Shown here piece by piece: positions 50,945 to 59,116 of a stretch of DNA of 64,000 nucleotides. Source of the DNA: an uncultured Bartonella sp. (GTDB taxonomy: Bacteria; Pseudomonadota; Alphaproteobacteria; Rhizobiales; Rhizobiaceae); assembly GCA_946478665.1 (NCBI GenBank), contig CAMLCZ010000001.1:186001-250000 (forward strand). Direction: 5' to 3'. The notes beneath the pieces were generated by a model, which was given only the letters and a program-made list of their open reading frames with translations, had not been told where the DNA came from and made no database searches. The number at the start of each line of letters is the position of its first letter. Positions within the stretch are counted from its first letter, which is position 1. Both the position numbers and the translations under genes were made by a program.

Positions 50945-51252
50945 CGCCCTTAATGTTTGACATCATTGCATAATCACGGCTGGACTAAACGGCCGCTGAT
51001 TATAATAGTGTGAATTATCTCTGTTTTATAAAATATCTATGGAAACGTCATTTAGACCAGCAAGAAACTAACTGCTGGTCTATTTCGGTTTTCTGGAAGC
51101 AATTTTTCATTGAAAAATTATTGTAGTTTGAAATACCGCGCTTGAGGTTTTGTGGCGTTGATAAATATTCGTCTGGCAAACAGTTCATTTCATAATTTGA
51201 CAACAGCGCTTTCAATAAGCGCTTTCCAGATAAGCCGCTAAATAATACCATT
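50945..51252. other. Convergent region between parE and recJ
   Basis: 308 bases with several strong hairpins: TAGACCAGCA/TGCTGGTCTA at 51053-51082 (listed), AATTTTTC-ATT-GAAAAATT at 51101-51119, and AGCGCTT-TCAAT-AAGCGCT at 51205-51223. A minus-strand frame (51048-51302) overlapping the end of recJ in another phase is not called. Confidence 0.5.
51053..51082 (+). terminator. Probable terminator hairpin after parE
   Basis: Perfect 10-base arms TAGACCAGCA (51053-51062) and TGCTGGTCTA (51073-51082) with a 10-base loop, about 110 bases after the parE stop. It is followed by TTTCGGTTTTC, an interrupted T tract. Confidence 0.5.
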
Positions 51253-53037
51253 TTATGCAATAGCAGCATCAACAACGCGCAATTGCGTTGAAACAGATCC
51301 ATTCCAGTAATTCAAATTGAGATTGCCAGCGACATGGATTGTTTGTCCTAGATTTCCAGTCAAAAAATCGCCTAAAGCTGTGCCAACCGAGCGAAATGCA
51401 ATGGCTTTAATTCTAGTTCCATCAGAATTCATCAATGTCATTGATAAATGCCCATTGCCGACTTCACGAACATCCACCAATCTATGGCTTGGCAAGGCAA
51501 AAATCGGTGTAGGATTACCTGAACCAAAGGGACCAGCTTGGTCTATCAGATCAACCAAATCTTTTGTAGCACCAGAGGCTGAAATCATTCCGTCAATGGT
51601 TATACTTTTATCTGTTCGCAAATCATCGACGGCCTTGGATATTTTATTTTCCAACCAGACTAGAAATTCAGAAACCTTCGATTCTAAAATGGTTATTCCC
51701 GCGGCCATAGCGTGACCACCACCTTTTACCAAAAGACCTAAATCCACCGCTTCTCGAACGATTTCTCCAAGGTTAATACCACTAATTGAACGACCGGACC
51801 CAACACCCGTGCCATCGGGTTTTAAAGCAATGGCAAAAGCAGGACAGTTGAATTTTTCTTTTAGCCGTGCCGCAACAATTCCTACAATGCCGGGGTGCCA
51901 ATTAGCATTGGCCACGACAATCACTTTGGGTTGTTCCAAACCATTTTTCATAATCTCGATGTCTGCTTCAGCCTGTAAGAGCTGTTCGGCCTCCATCGCT
52001 TGACGTTCCTGATTAAGTTGATTGAGTTTATCGGCAATGCCATTTGCTTCTTCAAGGCTTTGGCATGTTAGCAATCTTGCACCAAGTGCGGGATCACCAA
52101 TTCGGCCACCAGCATTGATCCTTGGACCCAATAGAAAACCAAAGTGAAAGACATTCAACGGTTCACCTACTCTAGCGACACGCGCAAGAGCAGCGATACC
52201 GGGGTTGTATAAAGTCCGCGCAACTTGCAAACCTTTTTGTACAAATGCACGATTAACACCGATCAGTGGCACAACATCGCAAATAGTTGCCAATGCAACT
52301 AAATCTAAATATTCAAGAACATCGGGAACAGTCTTGATATGCTCTTTTCCACGTAAGAGCTTGCATGTCCAAGCCACGGTAATAAAAACAATTGCCGCCG
52401 CACATAGATGTCCTTGTCCTGAACGATCATCTGGACGATTAGGGTTAACCAATGCATTGGCTTCATTATGAATTTCACCCATCTGATGGTGATCAAGCAC
52501 AACAACATCGGCGCCAACATTTCTTGCTGCTTTGATTGCTTCAGGACTATTGGCTCCACAATCCACTGTTACGATAAGGCTCGCGCCTTCCCGTGCAAGC
52601 ATTTCCATCGCTGTCGGATTGGGGCCATATCCTTCCACTATACGGTCAGGAATATATATTCTTGTCTTCAGCTGAAAAAAATTCAAAAACTTGCTCAAAA
52701 TTGCAGATGAGCAAGCACCATCGACATCATAATCACCAAATATCGCCACTTGTTCTTTATTTTCTATCGCTTTGACAAGGCGTGCTGCCGCGTTTTCCAT
52801 ATCCACAAATTTTGTCGGATTCGGCATCAGTTTTTTTAATGTCGGGGTTAGATAATCAACCGCGTCTTCCTCTTCGACAGAACGTGCTGCTAGAATACGA
52901 GCCAATAGCGCGTTAAGTCCAAACTTTTGCGAAATTGTCAGTGCTTTATTGGTGTCATCTCGGTCAAGACTATCAAACCATGCCTGACCAAGTGCAGAGT
53001 GTGAAACACCGAGAAAAAATTTATTATGCTGAATCAT
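51253..53037 (-). CDS. recJ: Single-stranded-DNA-specific exonuclease RecJ
   Basis: 594 residues. A 5'-3' ssDNA exonuclease acting in recombination and mismatch repair. DHH phosphoesterase motifs: VAIFGDYDVDGACSSAI, VDCGANSPEAI, VLDHHQMGE, and LVNPNRPDDRSGQGHLCAA. The DHHA1 domain has GVGSGRSISGINLGEIV and KGGGHAMAAG. A C-terminal OB-like domain ends QLRVVDAAIA as in relatives. It is slightly longer than the E. coli enzyme. The upstream region has a three-copy 14-base repeat. Confidence 0.95.
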   Translation of the reverse strand: MIQHNKFFLGVSHSALGQAWFDSLDRDDTNKALTISQKFGLNALLARILAARSVEEEDAVDYLTPTLKKLMPNPTKFVDMENAAARLVKAIENKEQVAIFGDYDVDGACSSAILSKFLNFFQLKTRIYIPDRIVEGYGPNPTAMEMLAREGASLIVTVDCGANSPEAIKAARNVGADVVVLDHHQMGEIHNEANALVNPNRPDDRSGQGHLCAAAIVFITVAWTCKLLRGKEHIKTVPDVLEYLDLVALATICDVVPLIGVNRAFVQKGLQVARTLYNPGIAALARVARVGEPLNVFHFGFLLGPRINAGGRIGDPALGARLLTCQSLEEANGIADKLNQLNQERQAMEAEQLLQAEADIEIMKNGLEQPKVIVVANANWHPGIVGIVAARLKEKFNCPAFAIALKPDGTGVGSGRSISGINLGEIVREAVDLGLLVKGGGHAMAAGITILESKVSEFLVWLENKISKAVDDLRTDKSITIDGMISASGATKDLVDLIDQAGPFGSGNPTPIFALPSHRLVDVREVGNGHLSMTLMNSDGTRIKAIAFRSVGTALGDFLTGNLGQTIHVAGNLNLNYWNGSVSTQLRVVDAAIA

Positions 53038-53093
53038 GTGCCAACTGATACAACAATTTTCGCTACAATGCTAAATTTTTACAAAAATCCCTG

Positions 53094-53135
53094 TTTACAA
53101 TAAATGTCGTACAATCAACGTTTTACAATAAACGT
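53094..53135. repeat. Three tandem 14-base direct repeats upstream of recJ
   Basis: Units are TTTACAATAAATGT (53094-53107), CGTACAATCAACGT (53108-53121) and TTTACAATAAACGT (53122-53135). Units 1 and 3 match at 13 of 14 positions; unit 2 shares TACAAT-AA-GT with unit 3. They begin 57 bases before the recJ start on the minus strand. The exact abutting spacing suggests a cooperative protein-binding array or a small duplication. Confidence 0.7.
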
Positions 53136-53185
53136 CCACATCACGTCATTATTGTCAAACTCTCATAAAAAATTGAAAGTTCCAT

Positions 53186-53238
53186 TCCTTCCAGACAATG
53201 TCCTATCTCTTTAAGGAAAGATCCATTGTCTGAAAGGA
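53186..53238 (-). other. Long hairpin between metY and recJ
   Basis: 15-base arms at 53186-53200 and 53224-53238 (TCCTT-C-CAGACAATG against CATTGTCTG-A-AAGGA) pair at 14 of 15 positions around a 23-base loop. It begins 38 bases after the metY stop on the minus strand. There is no T run immediately after it, so it may be a weak or factor-assisted terminator, an mRNA 3' stabiliser, or an operator for recJ. Confidence 0.5.
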
Positions 53239-53275
53239 TATAGTATATGTACTTTTTAAATTGGTCTGTAGCAGA

Positions 53276-54559
53276 TCAAACCTTAACTAAAGCCTGATCG
53301 ATATCTGCAATAATATCGTTGGCATCTTCAATGCCGATTGATAGACGAACGACATCTGGTCCAGCACCTGCTGCTACTTTTTGTTCATCAGTCAATTGGC
53401 GGTGTGTTGTGGAAGCCGGATGTATCACCAATGAGCGCGTGTCACCAATATTGGCCAGCAAAGAAAACAGCTTCAATGATGAGGCAAATTTTACACCAGC
53501 GTCATAGCCACCTTTAATGCCGAATGTAAAAACCGATCCTGCACCTTTTGGTGAATAGCGCTGTTGGAGTTTGTGATATTTATTATCTGCCAAACCAGCA
53601 TAATTTACCCAAGAAACTTTTTCATGGTTTTGTAGATGCTTCGCGACTGCCAAGGCATTGTCACTGTGTTTTTGCATGCGCAAAGGCAATGTTTCTGCAC
53701 CAGTTAACAGTAAAAATGCATTAAATGGTGAAATGGTAGGGCCAAAATCTCGCATACCTAACACACGTGCAGCAGCAGCAAAAGCCGTATTGCCAAGTGC
53801 TTCGTAAATTACAAGGCCAGCATAATCGGGTCTTGGTTCCGTCAATTTTTTATAATTGCCAGATTTACCCCAATCAAATGTGCCACCATCGATAAGGATA
53901 CCACCCATAGAGTTGCCATGACCACCAATGAACTTTGTCAAAGAGTGAATAACAATATCCGCACCATGTTCTATTGGACGCAAAAGATATGGTGACGCTA
54001 ATGTATTATCAACGATGAGTGGTAAGCCGTGGTCATGCGCTATTTTGGCAATGGCTTCAATATCAATAACTATACCGCCTGGGTTAGCAAAACTTTCAAT
54101 GTAGATAGCGCGAGTTTTGCTATCGATCTGATCGATAAAAGAGGCTGGATTTTCACTGTCAGCCCAACGAACTTGCCAATCAAATGCCTTGAAAGCATTG
54201 GCAAACTGATTGATCGAACCACCATATAATTGACGTCCGGCAACAAAATTTTCGCCATGTTCCATTAATGTGTGAAACGTTAAAAATTCGGCTGCATGGC
54301 CAGATGCAGTTGCCAAGGCCGCGGTGCCACCTTCAAGAGCGGCAATTTTTTCTTCAAGAACAGTTTGCGTAGGATTAGTAATGCGCCCATAAATATTGCC
54401 AGGTTCCGCTAAAGCAAACCGATTTGCAGCTTGGTCGGCATCTTTAAAAACATATGCAGTTGTTTGATAAATCGGTGTTGCACGCGCACCGGTCGTCGGG
54501 TCTGGTGCGGCTCCAGCATGAACAGCTAATGTTTCAATCCCCAGCCTATTTTGTGTCAT
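53276..54559 (-). CDS. metY: O-acetylhomoserine sulfhydrylase (PLP-dependent, MetY/MetZ type)
   Basis: 427 residues. It makes homocysteine from O-acetylhomoserine and sulfide, in methionine synthesis. The start LAVHAGAAPDPTTGARATPIYQT and YGRITNPTQTVLEEKIAALEGG are typical of the Cys/Met metabolism PLP family, with the PLP lysine in HSLTKFIGGHGNSMGG. The MetY-type length and EPRPDY insertion separate it from MetB/MetC. I checked the leader for a SAM-II riboswitch and found no convincing match. A CoA-binding protein gene lies 131 bases upstream on the same strand. Confidence 0.93.
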   Translation of the reverse strand: MTQNRLGIETLAVHAGAAPDPTTGARATPIYQTTAYVFKDADQAANRFALAEPGNIYGRITNPTQTVLEEKIAALEGGTAALATASGHAAEFLTFHTLMEHGENFVAGRQLYGGSINQFANAFKAFDWQVRWADSENPASFIDQIDSKTRAIYIESFANPGGIVIDIEAIAKIAHDHGLPLIVDNTLASPYLLRPIEHGADIVIHSLTKFIGGHGNSMGGILIDGGTFDWGKSGNYKKLTEPRPDYAGLVIYEALGNTAFAAAARVLGMRDFGPTISPFNAFLLLTGAETLPLRMQKHSDNALAVAKHLQNHEKVSWVNYAGLADNKYHKLQQRYSPKGAGSVFTFGIKGGYDAGVKFASSLKLFSLLANIGDTRSLVIHPASTTHRQLTDEQKVAAGAGPDVVRLSIGIEDANDIIADIDQALVKV

Positions 54560-54690
54560 TCAATTGTCCTCCAAATGCGCCACTATCAATGTTATTACAA
54601 TATAACCAATATGATTATGCCTGAGGCTATTGAATACCCTTCCGAGAAACAAGAAAACAATTTCTTAAATCAAGTTTTCTCTAGTTATTT

Positions 54691-55119
54691 TTACTGTAAT
54701 AATTCTATTTTTGGGCATTTATTCATCACAACATACATACCATTATCGGCAGCAATGCGTGCCGCATCACCATCATAAACGCCGATCTGTGTCCAGAACA
54801 CCAATGGCCTTTTTGAAAGGCTAAGTGTTTCATCCAGAATTTCTTTAACAGCTTCTGACTTACGAAAAACATCCACCATATCTATTGGCTGTGTAATGTC
54901 CGACAAACTGCCATATACATTGATGTTTTGTATGGTCTTGCCTTTCAAAGCGGGATTAACCGGGAAAACTTGATAGCCATGTGCGAGAAGAAATTCCATA
55001 ACTGCAAAACTAGGACGAAGCGGATTTGCCGAGGCGCCAATTAATGCAATTGTCTTAACCCGTTGCAAAAGATTGATAATTTCCCGATGTTTTTGAATAA
55101 TCAATGTCTCTCCAACCAT
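54691..55119 (-). CDS. CoA-binding protein (YccU-like)
   Basis: 142 residues forming a single Rossmann-like CoA-binding domain: TIALIGASANPLRPSFAVMEFLLAHGYQVFPVNP at about residues 23-56, VDVFRKSEAV, LVFWTQIGVYDGDAARIAADNG, and a terminal MNKCPKIE. The family resembles the CoA-ligase N-domain without a catalytic partner, and the role is unknown. It shares direction with metY, and this neighbourhood is conserved in Hyphomicrobiales. It is divergent from rplM. Confidence 0.85.
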   Translation of the reverse strand: MVGETLIIQKHREIINLLQRVKTIALIGASANPLRPSFAVMEFLLAHGYQVFPVNPALKGKTIQNINVYGSLSDITQPIDMVDVFRKSEAVKEILDETLSLSKRPLVFWTQIGVYDGDAARIAADNGMYVVMNKCPKIELLQ

Positions 55120-55233
55120 TATTTCCCCTTATCTAAAGCATGCTATTTCGATATGGAAACAATTGTCACTTAGACAATGTGGTATTATATTACCTTATAT
55201 GCAATATATTGTAAATATTGAATTATTTTCTTA

Positions 55234-55260
55234 TTGACGCATAATAGAGAACATTATAAG
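55234..55260 (+). promoter_or_regulatory. Candidate promoter of the rplM–rpsI operon
   Basis: TTGACG (55234-55239) and TATAAG (55255-55260) are separated by 15 bases, somewhat short of the 17-base optimum. They lie about 105 bases before the rplM start in a very AT-rich stretch. No alternative stands out. Confidence 0.4.
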
Positions 55261-55327
55261 AGCAAGGCACGCATCATTTCGGGTGTGTTCTGTTGTGTTT
55301 TATCACAACGCTAAGCAACAAAAAAAG

Positions 55328-55344
55328 CCTTCATTTAGTGAAGG
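55328..55344 (+). promoter_or_regulatory. Hairpin in the rplM leader
   Basis: CCTTCA (55328-55333), loop TTTAG, TGAAGG (55339-55344), flanked by A6 on the left and ATTTTAT on the right, 21 bases before the rplM ATG and just ahead of the AAAGGAAAG ribosome site. It could be an attenuator or a site of feedback regulation by a ribosomal protein. Confidence 0.35.
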
Positions 55345-55365
55345 ATTTTATAAAGGAAAGCTTCA

Positions 55366-55830
55366 ATGGCAACTTTTTCACAAAAGCCTGCTGAAGTGGT
55401 AAAGAAATGGGTCATTATTGACGCAGAAAACCTTGTTTTAGGTCGTCTTGCCACATTGGTAGCCAATAGATTACGCGGTAAACATAAAGCGACTTATACC
55501 CCTCATGTTGATGACGGTGACAATGTTATTGTTATCAATGCTGAGAAAGTGGTTTTGACCGGTAAGAAATACGAAAACAAGATGTATTACTGGCACACTG
55601 GTTATATTGGTGGCATTAAAGAACGTACCGCACGTCAGATCATTGAAGGCCGTTTTCCAGAACGTGTTATCGAAAAAGCTGTCGAGCGCATGATTCCTCG
55701 CGGTCCTCTTGGACGTCGTCAGTTAAAGAATCTTCGTGTTTATGCTGGTTCACAACACCCACATGAAGCGCAACAGCCAGAAACTATTGATGTTGGCGCA
55801 CTCAACCGTAAAAACAAAAGGATTGCTTAA
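55366..55830 (+). CDS. rplM: 50S ribosomal protein L13
   Basis: 154 residues, close to the usual alphaproteobacterial length. The family core [27 protein letters not shown] and [19 protein letters not shown] is followed by [19 protein letters not shown]. It is the first gene of the rplM–rpsI operon, with a strong AAAGGAAAG ribosome site. Confidence 0.98.
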   Translation: MATFSQKPAEVVKKWVIIDAENLVLGRLATLVANRLRGKHKATYTPHVDDGDNVIVINAEKVVLTGKKYENKMYYWHTGYIGGIKERTARQIIEGRFPERVIEKAVERMIPRGPLGRRQLKNLRVYAGSQHPHEAQQPETIDVGALNRKNKRIA

Positions 55831-55832
55831 TT

Positions 55833-56318
55833 ATGGCCGAGATTAATTCTCTTTCTGAACTTGGCGCAGCAACTTCTGTGGTTGAAGCGGCTGTAACACC
55901 TGCTCCTGTTCACGAGCGCAAAGTGGATGCACAAGGTCGTTCATATGCTACAGGTAAGCGTAAAGACGCTATTGCACGCGTATGGGTAAAACCTGGCAGT
56001 GGTAAAATTGTTGTCAACGGCAAAGACTTCGACAAGTATTTTGCACGCCCTGTTTTGCAGATGATTTTGCGTCAGCCTATCGTTGCTGCTAACCGTGATG
56101 GACAGTTTGATATTGTTGCATCTGTTGCTGGTGGTGGTCTTTCAGGTCAAGCTGGTGCGGTTCGTCATGGTATTTCAAAGGCATTGACCTATTTCGAACC
56201 AGAGCTTCGTGCAGTGTTGAAAAAAGGTGGATTCCTTACACGCGATAGTCGTGTTGTTGAACGTAAGAAATACGGTAAAGCGAAAGCCCGTCGTTCGTTC
56301 CAGTTCTCCAAGCGTTAA
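55833..56318 (+). CDS. rpsI: 30S ribosomal protein S9
   Basis: 161 residues. An N-terminal extension of about 35 residues, usual in Hyphomicrobiales, precedes [19 protein letters not shown]. The [19 protein letters not shown] core and the basic C-terminal RRSFQFSKR tail, which reaches the ribosomal P site, are present. It starts 2 bases after the rplM stop and is followed by a strong terminator. Confidence 0.98.
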   Translation: MAEINSLSELGAATSVVEAAVTPAPVHERKVDAQGRSYATGKRKDAIARVWVKPGSGKIVVNGKDFDKYFARPVLQMILRQPIVAANRDGQFDIVASVAGGGLSGQAGAVRHGISKALTYFEPELRAVLKKGGFLTRDSRVVERKKYGKAKARRSFQFSKR

Positions 56319-56343
56319 TTCACTTGGCTATATGCATATCGAA

Positions 56344-56366
56344 GCCCCGTTATACGGGGCTTTTTT
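56344..56366 (+). terminator. Intrinsic terminator after rpsI
   Basis: GCCCCGT (56344-56350), loop TAT, ACGGGGC (56354-56360), then six T (56361-56366). A textbook G+C-rich stem 25 bases after the rpsI stop. Confidence 0.92.
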
Positions 56367-56390
56367 ATTGCCAAAATTTTTGTATTTTAC

Positions 56391-56519
56391 TGTAAACTGT
56401 GTGACCTACCACAAGCGGTGTATGCTCTCATGTAAAAGACGCGTCCTCTACACAGCGAAAGGTACTTGCTCTACTGTAAATGGTACGTGATCTAACGTAA
56501 AAGATTGCGTGTTTTGCGG
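56391..56519. repeat. Degenerate tandem repeat, period about 21-23 bases, between rpsI and divK
   Basis: Successive units end in CTAC-like blocks: ACCTAC (56404), CTCTCA (56425), CTCTAC (56446), CTCTAC (56469), ATCTAAC (56490), spaced 21, 21, 23 and 21 bases. Several begin TGTAAA or GTAAAA (56391, 56431, 56475, 56497). The best unit pair is 56431-56451 and 56475-56496. The array lies just beyond the rpsI terminator and ends within about 15 bases of the divK stop. Confidence 0.5.
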
Positions 56520-56532
56520 CAATAGACTGGTG

Positions 56533-56898
56533 TTAGCCGAGAAACCGTTTAATCATGGCAATAAAGTTCGCAACAGATATCGGTTTAGACATGTAATCTT
56601 CACAGCCACTTGCGCGAATCCGTTCCTCGTCACCTTTCATGGCAAATGCGGTAACTGCAACGACAGGTATTGATTTCAGCTCTGCATCAGCTTTTAATTG
56701 CTTAATAACATCAATGCCTGAAACTTCCGGCAATTGAATATCCATCAAAATAAGACCAGGAGCAGTGCTCCGTGCCAAGTCGAGTGCAGCGAGTCCGCTT
56801 CTTGTTTCTACAGTCTCATAACCACTTGCCTCAACGAGATCACGAAACAATTTCATGTTAAGCTCGTTATCTTCAACGATCATGACTTTTTTCGGCAT
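56533..56898 (-). CDS. divK: Single-domain response regulator DivK
   Basis: 121 residues forming one receiver domain. The phosphoacceptor is Asp53 in [13 protein letters not shown], with the acidic pair in [12 protein letters not shown] and the conserved Lys in [20 protein letters not shown] and [18 protein letters not shown] are typical of DivK, the alphaproteobacterial regulator that acts through DivL/CckA to restrain CtrA. It is monocistronic here and divergent from the DUF3572 and dinB genes, with 74 bases between. Confidence 0.93.
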   Translation of the reverse strand: MPKKVMIVEDNELNMKLFRDLVEASGYETVETRSGLAALDLARSTAPGLILMDIQLPEVSGIDVIKQLKADAELKSIPVVAVTAFAMKGDEERIRASGCEDYMSKPISVANFIAMIKRFLG

Positions 56899-56972
56899 CT
56901 TATCGACTCCACTCTTCCAGCATTACAATATGAAGAGTAAACTATGGAGAGTTACCACTTGGCTAAAATAAT

Positions 56973-57266
56973 ATGAAAAAACAGATATCAAATCAGGAAG
57001 AAGCAGAAAAACTTGCGATTGATGCATTTATATTCATTGCAAATGATCCAGACCTCATGCCACGATTTTTAAATGTAACCGGTATAGATGCCAGCGATAT
57101 ACGTCAGGCTGCGCAAGCCAAAGGTTTTCTTGCTGGCGTTTTACAATTTATTCTCGCGCATGAACCGACACTTATGGCTTTTTCCAACGCAACAGAATAT
57201 TTGCCACAATCAGTCGGCGATGCTTTGCATTTTCTTCCCGGTGGAGAACAAGTGGAATGGAATTGA
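56973..57266 (+). CDS. DUF3572-family protein
   Basis: 97 residues, predicted all-helical and soluble. The pattern [30 protein letters not shown], then [21 protein letters not shown], matches the DUF3572 family of alphaproteobacteria. The function is unknown. The end overlaps dinB by 10 bases, so it is translationally coupled to a translesion polymerase. The divK–DUF3572–dinB arrangement recurs in the order. Confidence 0.85.
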   Translation: MKKQISNQEEAEKLAIDAFIFIANDPDLMPRFLNVTGIDASDIRQAAQAKGFLAGVLQFILAHEPTLMAFSNATEYLPQSVGDALHFLPGGEQVEWN

Positions 57267-58579
57267 ACCAATTCCAAAGTCCGCAATATGGCTTCTGTCG
57301 GGATTGTCTTTGTTTGCAAATAAGGAAAAACTTGCGTTGCCAAAAATGTGGGTCACCGCGTTTATTGCACCACCCAGAGCTTTATAATCTAACATTGGCA
57401 CATATTGATTGTGATGCCTTTTACGCATCTGTTGAAAAACGTGACCATCCAGAATTAAGAAATAAGCCTGTTATTGTGGGTGGAAGCAAGCGTGGCGTGG
57501 TTTCCACAGCGTGTTATATTGCCCGAATAAGGGGGGTAAGATCAGCAATGCCAATGTTCAAAGCCTTGGAGCTTTGTCCTGATGCTGTTGTTATCCCACC
57601 AGACATTGCAAAATATTCTCGCATTGGCAAAGAAATCAGAAGCCTTATGCATGATTTAACGCCGCTCGTGCAGCCATTATCAATAGACGAGGCATTTTTA
57701 GATCTATCTGGTACAGAAAAATTGCACAAAGCACCAGCCGCATATGTTCTTGCCCGATTTGCCAAACAAATAGAAAAGAAAATAGGTGTGACTGTTTCAA
57801 TAGGGCTATCCTACTGCAAGTTTTTAGCCAAAGTTGCCTCTGATCTCGATAAACCAAAAGGCTTTTCAGTCATCGGGCGTGCGGAAGCCACCTCATTTTT
57901 GGCAAGCCGACCTGTAACGACAATATGGGGTGTGGGTGCTGCACTTACAGAAAAACTTGCTCATGATGGGTTAACCACCATCGGTCAACTGCAACAAATG
58001 GAAGAAAGTGTACTCATCAAACGTTACGGGCAAATGGGGCAACGTCTTTATTCCCTATCACGTGGTGAAGATAATCGCAGCGTTGACGCCAACCAAGAGA
58101 TGAAAAGTGTATCGGCAGAAACAACATTTCTGACAGATCTTACTGCAGAAAAAGATCTCATACCGGTTTTACGAATGCTTTCGGAAAAAGTTTCACAACG
58201 GCTAAAATCATCGCATATTGCTGGCGAGACTGTGGTTTTAAAACTCAAAACGAAAAACTTCAAAACACGGACAAGAAATAGAAAATTGAACGACCCGACA
58301 CAGATGGCCGATCAGATTTTCCGGATTGGGCAGGACCTTTTGAAGAAAGAACTGGACGGCACAGCATTTCGTCTCTTAGGGATTGGCGTGCAGCATCTCA
58401 CACAAGCCATTACAACACCTGAAGCGGATTTGCTTGACCAGGAAGTTAAAAAGCGATCAGCCGCTGAAATAGCAATGGATAAGCTACGCGAAAAGTTTGG
58501 CAATAAAGCCATTGAAACCGGCTATACTTTTGGAAAACAACCAATTTCTTACAAAAATCAAAGCGAGCCTAAAAAATAG
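57257..58579 (+). CDS. dinB: DNA polymerase IV (Y-family) with an N-terminal zinc-ribbon-like segment
   Basis: 440 residues. An error-prone translesion polymerase. The catalytic motifs are [17 protein letters not shown] and [11 protein letters not shown], and the HhH region is [18 protein letters not shown]. The little-finger domain follows, and a divergent C-terminus ends KQPISYKNQ. The first 35 residues carry C14, C17, C28 and C31 in a CxxC-x10-CxxC pattern, a possible zinc ribbon not found in E. coli DinB. The start overlaps the DUF3572 gene by 10 bases. It ends facing sufT. Confidence 0.93.
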   Translation: MELNQFQSPQYGFCRDCLCLQIRKNLRCQKCGSPRLLHHPELYNLTLAHIDCDAFYASVEKRDHPELRNKPVIVGGSKRGVVSTACYIARIRGVRSAMPMFKALELCPDAVVIPPDIAKYSRIGKEIRSLMHDLTPLVQPLSIDEAFLDLSGTEKLHKAPAAYVLARFAKQIEKKIGVTVSIGLSYCKFLAKVASDLDKPKGFSVIGRAEATSFLASRPVTTIWGVGAALTEKLAHDGLTTIGQLQQMEESVLIKRYGQMGQRLYSLSRGEDNRSVDANQEMKSVSAETTFLTDLTAEKDLIPVLRMLSEKVSQRLKSSHIAGETVVLKLKTKNFKTRTRNRKLNDPTQMADQIFRIGQDLLKKELDGTAFRLLGIGVQHLTQAITTPEADLLDQEVKKRSAAEIAMDKLREKFGNKAIETGYTFGKQPISYKNQSEPKK

Positions 58580-58714
58580 ATGAGAGGCAAAATGCTTCTT
58601 TATCACGAGCGGCTAATTATCAATCTCTTGATTTTATTCTTTTTTTCAAAAAAATATTCGTATCAGATAAGGCAACACCTGCAGCCAAGTGCTGCATATT
58701 TGTAGATCAGATTA

Positions 58715-59116
58715 TCAATACCAACCAACGGCGATCTGTGCTTCTTCTGACATACGGTCAGGTGTCCATGGTGGATCAAATGTCATATTAACCTCGACAT
58801 GGGAAACACCTTCAACTGCTCCAACAGCATTCTCGACCCAGCCTGGCATTTCGCCAGCAACTGGACAACCAGGGGCAGTCAGTGTCATATCAATTTTCAC
58901 TGACCTATCGTCTTCAATATCAATACGATAAACAAGACCAAGCTCGTAAATATCCGCTGGAATTTCCGGGTCAAACACAGTTTTTAAAGCTGAAATAATA
59001 TCGCTTGTCATACGATCCAACTCTTCTGCCGGAATTGCAGAAGCAGCAGCCGGTGACACCTCTGTCCACGTTCCTATCAATTCAACAGATGGGGTAGATT
59101 GATTACTTTCAGTCAT
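58715..59116 (-). CDS. sufT: SUF-system protein SufT (MIP18/DUF59 family)
   Basis: 133 residues. A small iron-sulfur maturation factor. The family core ALKTVFDPEIPADIYELGLVY and LTAPGCPVAGEMPGWVENAV is present, with the Cys in the TAPGCP loop. The first 35 residues are a polar extension. It overlaps the sufS stop by 8 bases and is the last gene of the suf operon here. No sufA follows it: only 135 bases separate it from dinB. Confidence 0.92.
   Translation of the reverse strand: MTESNQSTPSVELIGTWTEVSPAAASAIPAEELDRMTSDIISALKTVFDPEIPADIYELGLVYRIDIEDDRSVKIDMTLTAPGCPVAGEMPGWVENAVGAVEGVSHVEVNMTFDPPWTPDRMSEEAQIAVGWY

Noticed and set aside
51048-51302. 84-codon minus-strand frame overlapping the 3' end of recJ
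   Set aside because: Its first 17 codons lie inside recJ in another phase, recJ itself has its usual C-terminal ending, and the rest covers three hairpins of a convergent intergenic region.
54560-54690. Possible SAM-II riboswitch before metY
   Set aside because: metY is a common SAM-II target in alphaproteobacteria, but I could not find the conserved core or pseudoknot pairing in this short leader.
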